In this document: in pieces, positions 54,059-61,489 of the stretch | Numbering within the stretch: position 1 is the first letter of the stretch | Layout of the letters: each line of letters opens with the position of its first letter | Position numbers and translations under genes: made by a program | Assembly: GCA_965200825.1 (NCBI GenBank) | Contig: OZ241385.1 | Coordinates: 310,001-374,000 of the forward strand | DNA length: 64,000 nt | From: Bin80 sp026709335 | Lineage (GTDB): Bacteria; Bacteroidota; Rhodothermia; Rhodothermales; Bin80 | Direction: 5' to 3' | The notes under the pieces: model-generated | Seen by the model: only the letters and a program-made list of their open reading frames with translations | Databases searched by the model: none | What the model was told of the DNA's origin: nothing

Positions 54059-54523
54059 TAAAAACTGAATTTGCTGGTTAGTAAGAATTATTCGCTAGTA
54101 TATGAGCCCACGAAAGCATGTCTTTGCGTTAGGCAAAGGTATGGGCACATGCCAAACGCCTCTATTTTACTCTTGCTGGTTCCCGGAAAGAAAAACATCA
54201 ATCTGATGATATCAGGTAACCGCATATTTTAGTCTATATCCTTAGTTCAACCAGGAAAGCGATTCACAGGAGGAAAGATGTACTGACTTGATTCCGTGTT
54301 GAGTAATGATATCATTCAGATGCACCTGAATGATATCATTGTTAGGAACACTCATATACTTTTACTGGCTCTGTAGTATGAGCTGTGGAAGTCTGATGCT
54401 CGGATTTGCTATCTCATTTCACATCGGAATTTACAATAGGGAGGAGTTTTATATTACATCATTATATTTTCAATATATTTTTTCTTGGCTACTCTTATTT
54501 TGTGTCAGCAGACGAAAGATTCT
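54059..54523. other. Divergent regulatory region between siderophore receptor and TPM gene
   Basis: 465 bp. Holds a -7-like motif for the receptor (54134-54141) and a paired palindrome (54305-54340). A short hydrophobic plus-strand open frame (54330-54527) looks accidental. Confidence 0.5.
54305..54340. promoter_or_regulatory. Two palindromes forming a 15-bp inverted repeat, candidate operator
   Basis: AATGATATCATTCAG (54305-54319) and CTGAATGATATCATT (54326-54340) with a 6-base spacer. Each arm contains AATGATATCATT, itself a 12-bp palindrome, so the same site occurs twice, centred 24 bp apart. It resembles the core of Fur-type boxes (ATGAT...ATCAT), fitting the adjacent siderophore receptor. 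No T run, so an intrinsic terminator is unlikely. Confidence 0.5.
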
Positions 54524-55276
54524 ATGATCAGATGTAGGTATGCCATTTGCGTAACAGTTGTGATTTTGATCATAGGCTGTCGGGCTGAGCATCAGACACT
54601 TGGACCTGACTGGATTGTAGATCAGGCAGATGTATTGAAATCAGAGGACGAGCATGCCTTGACAGAGCTATTGTCAGATTTTTATGACAGTACATCAGTC
54701 GCACTTGTCGGAGTAACTCTATACTCCACCCATATCGAACCAGTCGAATTGTACGCGGAATCCCTGTATAATTCTTGGCAATTGGGAGATCCGGAAACAC
54801 ACAATGGGATACTGATTTTGCTGTTAACGGAAGATCGCCAAGTTCATATTATTGTGGGGGATGGGATGGCTCAGCATATATCCCACCAGACCATTGATTC
54901 AGTAAAAACGAGAATGGCAAATTGGTTTGGTGTAGGTGAATACCGTACAGGGTTTGAGATTGGCTTTGATTTGCTAATGCACCGTGCCCGTGTTTTGCCT
55001 TGGAGGATAGCATATACGAGTATTTCTGAGGCGAGGCGTGATTCGCTCAGAAGCAAGAATCAGATTATATCAACTGAAGGAGTAATCACAGCGTTTGAAG
55101 GGGATCTAGTGGTGCTGACCGATTCCGATGAAAACAAAATCTACCTAGTTGTTCCGGCAAACGCGCCAATGCTTTCAGTGGAGGATGCGATCGGATTCAC
55201 CGGGCGTATTATGGATATTCAGCCCATGCGTATCCAGGTGATGAATTTGGACGTGAATCTCATGGATTACTATTAG
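54524..55276 (+). CDS. TPM-domain (YgcG-like) lipoprotein
   Basis: 250 residues from ATG 54524, which begins a lipoprotein signal (MIRCRYAICVTVVILIIGCRAEH); an in-frame ATG at 54485 adds 13 unlikely residues. The TPM domain (about 30-160) is evident: WIVDQADVLKSEDEHALTELLSDFYDSTSVALVGVTL, LYNSWQLGDPETHNGILILLLTEDRQVHIIVGDGM and WFGVGEYRTGFEIGFD. TPM domains occur in envelope proteins, and some have phosphatase-like activity. The C-terminal about 70 residues may form a small beta domain (GVITAFEGDLVVLTDSDENKIYLVVP). Function otherwise unknown. Confidence 0.8.
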   Translation: MIRCRYAICVTVVILIIGCRAEHQTLGPDWIVDQADVLKSEDEHALTELLSDFYDSTSVALVGVTLYSTHIEPVELYAESLYNSWQLGDPETHNGILILLLTEDRQVHIIVGDGMAQHISHQTIDSVKTRMANWFGVGEYRTGFEIGFDLLMHRARVLPWRIAYTSISEARRDSLRSKNQIISTEGVITAFEGDLVVLTDSDENKIYLVVPANAPMLSVEDAIGFTGRIMDIQPMRIQVMNLDVNLMDYY

Positions 55277-55382
55277 TTCGAAAACCAGAGAACACAGACT
55301 GTCTTTCATTCCCGAGTTCACCGAAAATAGCTTAGATTAGCCAGTATGAACAGCAAGATATTCCACTCCCTGTAGGCCTGCA

Positions 55383-56435
55383 ATGAATCGACGTGAATTT
55401 AATCAACGTACCGCCCAAGTTGCCGCTTTGGGTTTCTTTCCGGTGGATATAATCATAAAAGATCCGGAACCAGATGAACTAATAGGACATGGTGATTATC
55501 GCTATAAAGTACACAGAACCTGGGGACAACAGGATCCTGCCGCCATTCCGGTAAAGAATTGTCATGAGATGGTTCAGGATCGTGCCGGCCGGCTAATTAT
55601 GATTGGAGATGATATCCGAAACAATATCCTGATCTACGATACATCGGGGAATGTATTGGATACGTGGGGTGATGAATATCCGTATGGACATGGTTTAACT
55701 CTCTGGGATGAAGGTGGCGAAGAATTCCTGTTTATCTGTGATAATGGATTCGATGGAAACCCACAAGTCGTGAAAACGACCCTCGCTGGAAATGTGGTTA
55801 TGAAGTTACCACACCCGCAAGAGATTGGGGTCTATGAAGAGTCCGATGCCTATCATCCAACTGAAACTGCGATAGGTCCCAATGGAGATATCTATGTGGC
55901 GGATGGTTACGGAGCACAGTGGATTCTTCAGTTCAATCACGAGGGAGAATTCATCCGTAGGTTCGGAGGTAAGGGAGATGAGGATCACCAGTTTCAGACT
56001 GCACATGGAGTCTGCGTTGACCTACGTAATCCGGATCAACCCTCATTGGTATGTACAAGCCGCGGGCACAATGCTTTTAAGAGATTTTCGCTGAGTGGAG
56101 AATATCTTTCAACTGTTTTTCTGCCAGGTGCTTATGTGTGTAGAGCCGTAATTCATAAAGATATGCTGTATTCGGGGGTTTGCTGGTCGCGACTTCGCTA
56201 TCTAAATCAGACCCCGGATTCAGGCTTTGTCACCATTTTGGACAGTAATGATCGTGTAGTGTCAAATCCCGGCGGAACCATGCCAGTCTACAGAGATGGC
56301 GAGTTACAGCTAATGCTGCAGGCGGAGCCAATCTTCAATCATTGTCATGATGTTTGTGTGGACAAAGATGAAAATCTGTACATCTGCCAATGGAATGCAG
56401 GTCAAACGTATCCGATAAAACTGGAACGGATTTAG
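55383..56435 (+). CDS. NHL-repeat / six-bladed beta-propeller secreted protein
   Basis: 350 residues. The N-terminus MNRREFNQRTAQVAALGFFPVD resembles a twin-arginine signal. The rest has propeller-type repeats, each with a GN/GxxYVxD pattern (GRLIMIGDDIRNNILIYDTSGNV, GPNGDIYVADGYGAQWILQFNHEGEFIRRFGGKG, CVDKDENLYICQWNAGQTYPI). Related proteins include NHL and peptidylglycine lyase-like propellers; a catalytic role cannot be claimed. Histidine and cysteine residues are frequent near HCHDVCVD. Its stop overlaps the convergent hydrolase gene end by 4 bp. Confidence 0.75.
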   Translation: MNRREFNQRTAQVAALGFFPVDIIIKDPEPDELIGHGDYRYKVHRTWGQQDPAAIPVKNCHEMVQDRAGRLIMIGDDIRNNILIYDTSGNVLDTWGDEYPYGHGLTLWDEGGEEFLFICDNGFDGNPQVVKTTLAGNVVMKLPHPQEIGVYEESDAYHPTETAIGPNGDIYVADGYGAQWILQFNHEGEFIRRFGGKGDEDHQFQTAHGVCVDLRNPDQPSLVCTSRGHNAFKRFSLSGEYLSTVFLPGAYVCRAVIHKDMLYSGVCWSRLRYLNQTPDSGFVTILDSNDRVVSNPGGTMPVYRDGELQLMLQAEPIFNHCHDVCVDKDENLYICQWNAGQTYPIKLERI

Positions 56436-58033
56436 CAGCCTTTTTTGAAAATCACTTCGTGGTTCCGTGTGCTGTTCATTGTAAGGTGAGTGATGGTTTG
56501 TGTGTCGGGGGATATGAAAAAGCGGATTACAGGCGCATACCAGACGTTGCTGATGAAGGTCATATCGGTGACCTGATTCAATGAAAATTCTCTTCCGCGG
56601 GGACCAGTCGCCATCAATAGATTATTTTGAACATGGATCAGATAGGATGCGTCAAGTTCATCATTTTCGTAGCAGCCTTCAAGTCGGAAAAGATCGGTCA
56701 TCTGTGGTGCTTGAGAACGCACGGCTTCCAGCTTTTTAGTAAACGCTCGTGTCACCTTTCCATGAGTATTTCTACTGAATGTCAAGGTTAAGTTGAGTGC
56801 TGGGGCTATTAGTGAATCCAGCCCTACCAATTGGGCAGGCACACTCATTGTAGGAGGTAGATGAACAAGCAGAGATGTCTTTTCAGCAGTGAGACGTAAG
56901 ATTTGTGACTTTCCAAAATCATAAATCCCTTCGTACTCTGAAGGTAGGAATTCACTCGTTGGAATGTCGGCAGGAGGTGAGTCCATAAATGCCTCCAGGT
57001 AATGCTGAGCAACACGCTCTGCCAAGAATAAAGTCCTCAGGGATGAATGGTTACCCAGTATGATCACTGCAAATTGATGATCAGGGAATCGTAGGATTGT
57101 AGTCCGAAATCCTGCCCACTCGCCCGAGTGAGAGATAGTCTTTAATCCACGATGTGTTCCATGAATCAAGCCAAAACCATAGGAGATGGTAGCCCCGTCA
57201 CTCAACTTCCCCTGCGTATTCATCATGGAGTGCACGGTAGTAGATCCCAGCTTCTTCTCATCAAAATTCTGCACCCATTTAAGCAAGTCTTCGGTCGTTG
57301 TATGCAAGGAACTCGAGCCCAGAGCCATGAGGCCGTTCCCAACCCTCCGCAATTCTCCAGACTGCCCAGTATAACTGATTACGCGGCCAGGGACTATCTC
57401 AGTATGATCATCTTGGAAATGGGTTTGCGTCATCCCGAGAGGCGCAAAGATATGATCGTTCATGAACGATTGGAAAGATTGTCCACTAACCCGTTCAATC
57501 AGTACGGCCAACAGGTTGTATCCGGTGTTGGAGTAACTGTATTGTGTTCCTGGAATGAAGTTCAAAGCTTTTTGATATTTAACAAGGTGCAGAATTTCGT
57601 GCATAGAGATCACATCTTCCATTGTTCGCCCGGAGAGTGCGAGCATGCCTGGCCAGTCCCTTAATCCACTGGTATGATAAATCAAATGACGAATCGTAAT
57701 CACCTCTCCGAAATTCGGTAGCTCTGGCAGGTAGTTCCGCACATCATCATCCAAGTTGAACTTTCCTTCATCCGCCAATAATGCAATGGCAAACGCACAG
57801 AATTGCTTGGATACCGAGGCAATGTCAAATACGCTGGTTGAGGTGATTGGAATCGCATGCTCCAGGTTTGCCATTCCGTATCCCTCATGATGCTCAACTT
57901 GTCCACGATACAGAACAGCTACTGCAACTCCAGGGCTTGTATCTGTTTTCCAGGAACGGAAAATATGTTCAACCTGCGCGTGAGCTGGGGTATTCAGCAC
58001 CAGAAGAAGGCCGAGCAAAAATCTGTATGTCAT
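56432..58033 (-). CDS. Class C beta-lactamase-like serine hydrolase 1
   Basis: 533 residues with a signal peptide (MTYRFLLGLLLVLNTPAHAQ). The serine beta-lactamase/transpeptidase fold shows SxxK at S73-VSK76, the YxN motif in YSYSNTGYN, and HSGEWAGFRT as the KTG equivalent. Residues after about 360 form an extra C-terminal domain found in esterase-like members. Probably periplasmic; activity could be esterase, D-peptidase or D-aminoacylase rather than antibiotic hydrolysis. It starts 4 bp inside the upstream homologous gene (ATGA), and both align through the catalytic domain, so they arose by tandem duplication. Confidence 0.85.
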   Translation of the reverse strand: MTYRFLLGLLLVLNTPAHAQVEHIFRSWKTDTSPGVAVAVLYRGQVEHHEGYGMANLEHAIPITSTSVFDIASVSKQFCAFAIALLADEGKFNLDDDVRNYLPELPNFGEVITIRHLIYHTSGLRDWPGMLALSGRTMEDVISMHEILHLVKYQKALNFIPGTQYSYSNTGYNLLAVLIERVSGQSFQSFMNDHIFAPLGMTQTHFQDDHTEIVPGRVISYTGQSGELRRVGNGLMALGSSSLHTTTEDLLKWVQNFDEKKLGSTTVHSMMNTQGKLSDGATISYGFGLIHGTHRGLKTISHSGEWAGFRTTILRFPDHQFAVIILGNHSSLRTLFLAERVAQHYLEAFMDSPPADIPTSEFLPSEYEGIYDFGKSQILRLTAEKTSLLVHLPPTMSVPAQLVGLDSLIAPALNLTLTFSRNTHGKVTRAFTKKLEAVRSQAPQMTDLFRLEGCYENDELDASYLIHVQNNLLMATGPRGREFSLNQVTDMTFISNVWYAPVIRFFISPDTQTITHLTMNSTRNHEVIFKKGC

Positions 58034-59352
58034 TGATCTTTTTTCTCAAACCAGATATCATGGGAACGTCCGGAACTGGTATGAAAACCAATCACACCGG
58101 TAGTATCTCTTTTGAAGTCAAAAGAGCTTAGATACCATGTATCGCTCCTAAAAGAATCGCGTCCAGTGCGAGACAAAGTTGCCAACTTACCTCGCTGAGA
58201 AGATGCACGTAAAGTGTCGGATTCAAGGGAAATGTAGATGGTATTGTCAAGTTCACGGCTATGATAGATTCCTTCGTAGGCGTAGAGGCTTTTTTCTTCA
58301 ATGAACAGAGAGGCAACCTTCTGTGCCATCTGATGAGGATCAAACTCTTCAAGATTTCCGAGCACAGCGATGCCAAGGTCATGATCAGGAAAGCGTCCCG
58401 CCCAGGCACGGTAGCCCCGGTGGGAGCCGCTGTGTCCAATGAATTCGGTGCCCCGGAATCGTCCATAGGATAGACCAAATGCATAGTTAAGCGTATCTCC
58501 ATGACTAGTGATACCTCGGGTATGTGCAAGCTCTTGCGTCTGAGATCCACCGAGTTCACTGTTTCTCAGAGCGATGAGCCATCGTCCTAAGTCCAGCGTG
58601 GTTGTATAGAGTCCACTTGCTCCCACACTGGAGTAATTCACGCGTTGAGCACGATAACCGTCAGATGTGGTTATATAGCCGGAGGCGACATTTGGTGTAA
58701 TCTGCTCAGTAGTTGAGCGGAAATGAGAATCCATCATTCCAAGAGGCTGAAATAGATTTTCATGAGTCCAATCGGCGAAAGATTGTCCACTTACACGTTC
58801 AATAATTTCTGCGAGTAAGGTATAGCCGGAGTTGCTGTACAGGTATCGGGTTCCTGGATTAAAATTCAGCTCTCGTTGCCGATAAATCAGACGCAAAATA
58901 TCTTCTTTTGTGATCTGGTCGTCCATTCGGTACCCTGCCAATGCTAATAGAGTGAATTCATCGCGCAATCCACTGGTATGGTACACGAGGTGTTGTATTG
59001 TAATTGAAGGACTGACGGAATTCAGTTCGGGTATATAGTCGGTCACAGGATCCTGAAGCGAGATTTCACCATGGGTTGCAAGAAGAGCAATCGCATAGGC
59101 CGTAAATTGTTTGGACACACTTGCGACCATGAAAACCGTGCTGTCTGTGACTGGTACATTGTGCTCCAGATCTGCTATACCGTATCCCTTGGAAAAATGG
59201 ATAGTATTGCCCCGGGTAATGACTATTGCTGCTCCGGGAACGTTTGGTTGATCTACAGCAGAAAAAAGAGAGTCCAGTTTGGCTTCCAAGGTCTGACCAA
59301 GTGCAGAACATGCCAACGGGAGTGTGAATAAAATGAAAATGTTACGTAACAT
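58030..59352 (-). CDS. Class C beta-lactamase-like serine hydrolase 2
   Basis: 440 residues with a signal peptide (MLRNIFILFTLPLACSALGQ). SxxK at S78-VSK81, YxN motif YLYSNSGYT, and HSGSHRGYRA as the KTG equivalent. Closely parallels the downstream hydrolase (both have the GYGIADLEH / GYGMANLEH and SVSKQF blocks) but is about 90 residues shorter in the C-terminal domain. Same expected reactions and location. The 35-bp gap to the divergent PIG-L gene must contain both promoters or overlap with one. Confidence 0.85.
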   Translation of the reverse strand: MLRNIFILFTLPLACSALGQTLEAKLDSLFSAVDQPNVPGAAIVITRGNTIHFSKGYGIADLEHNVPVTDSTVFMVASVSKQFTAYAIALLATHGEISLQDPVTDYIPELNSVSPSITIQHLVYHTSGLRDEFTLLALAGYRMDDQITKEDILRLIYRQRELNFNPGTRYLYSNSGYTLLAEIIERVSGQSFADWTHENLFQPLGMMDSHFRSTTEQITPNVASGYITTSDGYRAQRVNYSSVGASGLYTTTLDLGRWLIALRNSELGGSQTQELAHTRGITSHGDTLNYAFGLSYGRFRGTEFIGHSGSHRGYRAWAGRFPDHDLGIAVLGNLEEFDPHQMAQKVASLFIEEKSLYAYEGIYHSRELDNTIYISLESDTLRASSQRGKLATLSRTGRDSFRSDTWYLSSFDFKRDTTGVIGFHTSSGRSHDIWFEKKDQ

Positions 59353-59387
59353 TTAACGGCCTTAAAACCACAATTTAACCAGTATCG

Positions 59388-60293
59388 ATGAACCCTCAAA
59401 ATTCGACACTCAGAATCTGCTTTCTCCTCATATTCATTGGAATTACGTTTCCCAACTGGGGAGTAGCCCAAGAGCCTCTCAGAATTATAGCATTCGGTGG
59501 ACACCCTGATGATTGTGAGGTTCGTGCATCCGGAGTAGCTGCGATGTGGGCGACTATGGGACACAAAGTGAAATTCGTATCTCTGACCAATGGTGATATT
59601 GGTCATTATTCAATGGCAGGAGGCCCTCTTGCCTTAATACGCAAAGCCGAAGTTGAAGATTGTGCAGACATATTGGGGATTGAAGAATCCATCGTACTGG
59701 ATAACCATGACGGAGAACTCATGCCCACGCTGGAGAATCGAAAAATCATCGCTCGACTCATCCGGGAGTGGCAGGCCGACATCGTTTTGGCTCCACGCGC
59801 AAATGACTATCATCCGGATCATCGATACACGGCGATTCTTGTTCAGGATGCCGCGTTCATGGTTACCGTCCCATATTTCACCCCCATGGTTCCCCGAGTA
59901 GAAAAGAATCCTGTATTTTTGTATTACTATGATCGATTCCAACGACCCTATCCTTTTGAGCCGGATATCGCAGTAGATATTGGCTCAGTCGGTGATCAGA
60001 AATATGAGTGTATGGCAGCATTGAGGAGTCAATTTTCTGATTGGAATGCATGGCATGGTGGGTATCAGGACGAGGTTCCTGAGGAGGAAGAAGCTCGCAA
60101 AGCTTGGATTCGAGAGCGTTTTCAGGGATGGGATGCTAATGTAGCAGACAAATACAGGGATTTGCTCGTGGATTATTATGGAGAGGAGCGTGGCAATACG
60201 ATTGAATTTGCAGAAGCTTTTGAGATTTCGGAATATGGGAGTCAGCCAACAAAAGAAGAATTAAAAGCCCTCTTTCCCTTTTTCGACGAGTAG
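59388..60293 (+). CDS. Secreted PIG-L family deacetylase
   Basis: 301 residues. Signal peptide (about 1-29, ending WGVAQE). The LmbE/PIG-L zinc site is present: AFGGHPDDCEVRASG near the start and NDYHPDHRYTA later, with KAEVEDCADILGI between. Family members remove acetyl groups from N-acetylglucosaminyl or related amino-sugar conjugates. An exported enzyme of this kind may deacetylate cell-wall or environmental amino sugars; the exact substrate is unknown. Divergent from the serine hydrolase pair. Confidence 0.88.
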   Translation: MNPQNSTLRICFLLIFIGITFPNWGVAQEPLRIIAFGGHPDDCEVRASGVAAMWATMGHKVKFVSLTNGDIGHYSMAGGPLALIRKAEVEDCADILGIEESIVLDNHDGELMPTLENRKIIARLIREWQADIVLAPRANDYHPDHRYTAILVQDAAFMVTVPYFTPMVPRVEKNPVFLYYYDRFQRPYPFEPDIAVDIGSVGDQKYECMAALRSQFSDWNAWHGGYQDEVPEEEEARKAWIRERFQGWDANVADKYRDLLVDYYGEERGNTIEFAEAFEISEYGSQPTKEELKALFPFFDE

Positions 60294-60435
60294 ATGTTTC
60301 ATTCCCACAGTTTTCCTATAGTAGGGGAAACGGAGGCAATGAGTATCGTTGAAATCACGACGATAGAAATTGTACAGATTATCTTCCACACGAGTTATAC
60401 GAGTAAAATCATGATGAATTGGTGTAACACAGTAG

Positions 60436-61284
60436 ATGGAAAACATGAACGCTAAACTCAATTCTTTGTCAGTCGCGCTAATCAGTGAAGTTTTCAGTAG
60501 CAAGCATGCACTGATTAGATGCCTTGAAGTTGCTCGAGATCAAGGCGCTGAACTAGCTGTATTACCTGAACTGCCATTGAATGAATGGTCCCCGGCTACC
60601 AAAATAGCTAGGGAAGAGGATGCGGAAGCGCAGGGTGGTCGTAGAGAGGTTATTCAGCGCAGTGCCGCTCAAAAAACCGGACTTGCTGTTCTTGGTGGCG
60701 TAATTCGTACAGCGAAAGATGGACGTCGAATCAATCTTGCATTACTGATCAATGAGGACGGAATTATCGTAGGTTCATCTGCAAAGCATGTATTGCCTGA
60801 TGAAGAAGGCTTTTGGGAATGCGATCATTATGAGGGAACTAAAGATCCCCCCAGGATACTGGAGTATAGGAATGTCAAACTTGGCGTCCAGATTTGTTCG
60901 GACGCCAACCGTCCGACTGCAGCGCAGCTTCTTGCCGCGCAAGGGGTTGATGTCATCCTTGCACCGAGGGCAACAAGCCCATCTTCGTGGGCTCGATGGC
61001 GCTTAGCTTACCAGGCTATGGCATTGACCGCTTCCGCTTGGGTGGTATCCGTTAGCCGCCCTCGGTCAGAATATGGTGTGGAAATCGGGGGCCCTTCCTT
61101 GGTTGTCAATCCGATGGGAGATGTCGTATTGGAAACAACGGAGCATATCGTCACGAGTCGTTTGGATTTACACGCCGTCACCAATGCTCGCAGAGCATAT
61201 CCCGGATATCTCGCTTGGCCCGCAGAAATGTATGTAGCCGGCTGGCGGGAAATTCTCAGTAACCAAAAACAAATTCATCCATGA
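60436..61284 (+). CDS. Nitrilase-superfamily carbon-nitrogen hydrolase
   Basis: 282 residues. The catalytic triad of the family is visible: E45 in VLPELPLNEW, K117 in SSAKHVLPDEEGFWE, and C154 in LGVQICSDANRP. No signal peptide, so cytosolic. Such enzymes hydrolyse amides (omega-amidase, carbamoylputrescine amidase and others). ATG 60436 and a second in-frame ATG at 60445 are both possible starts. It follows the PIG-L gene on the same strand with a 142-bp gap. Confidence 0.9.
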   Translation: MENMNAKLNSLSVALISEVFSSKHALIRCLEVARDQGAELAVLPELPLNEWSPATKIAREEDAEAQGGRREVIQRSAAQKTGLAVLGGVIRTAKDGRRINLALLINEDGIIVGSSAKHVLPDEEGFWECDHYEGTKDPPRILEYRNVKLGVQICSDANRPTAAQLLAAQGVDVILAPRATSPSSWARWRLAYQAMALTASAWVVSVSRPRSEYGVEIGGPSLVVNPMGDVVLETTEHIVTSRLDLHAVTNARRAYPGYLAWPAEMYVAGWREILSNQKQIHP

Positions 61285-61454
61285 GAGTCATGCTCCTATT
61301 GTGCATATTTCGTATTCGGGATGACCATGACACACAACTCTGTCCAAACAAAAGGATGTATAAGTATGCAACCTCTTAGTTGATACTCTGCACCGCTGGG
61401 ATACAGAATAATTGCTACAAGGTTATTTGGAGAATTGCCAGGTGCAATCAGGTA

Positions 61455-61468
61455 GGTTATCGATAACC
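61455..61468. promoter_or_regulatory. 14-bp perfect palindrome, candidate operator
   Basis: GGTTATCGATAACC is its own reverse complement, with a central CG as in LacI-family operators. It lies 22 bp before the GTG start of the subtilisin-LRR gene, a position suited to repression. Confidence 0.45.
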
Positions 61469-61489
61469 GATACATATTTGGTGTTTTAC

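Noticed and set aside
54330..54527. 65-residue hydrophobic open frame before the TPM gene
   Set aside because: It begins inside the palindrome, overlaps the TPM lipoprotein start and its composition reflects AT-rich DNA.
60261..60503. Minus-strand 80-residue frame between the PIG-L and nitrilase genes
   Set aside because: It overlaps both flanking genes' ends and shows no recognisable domain.
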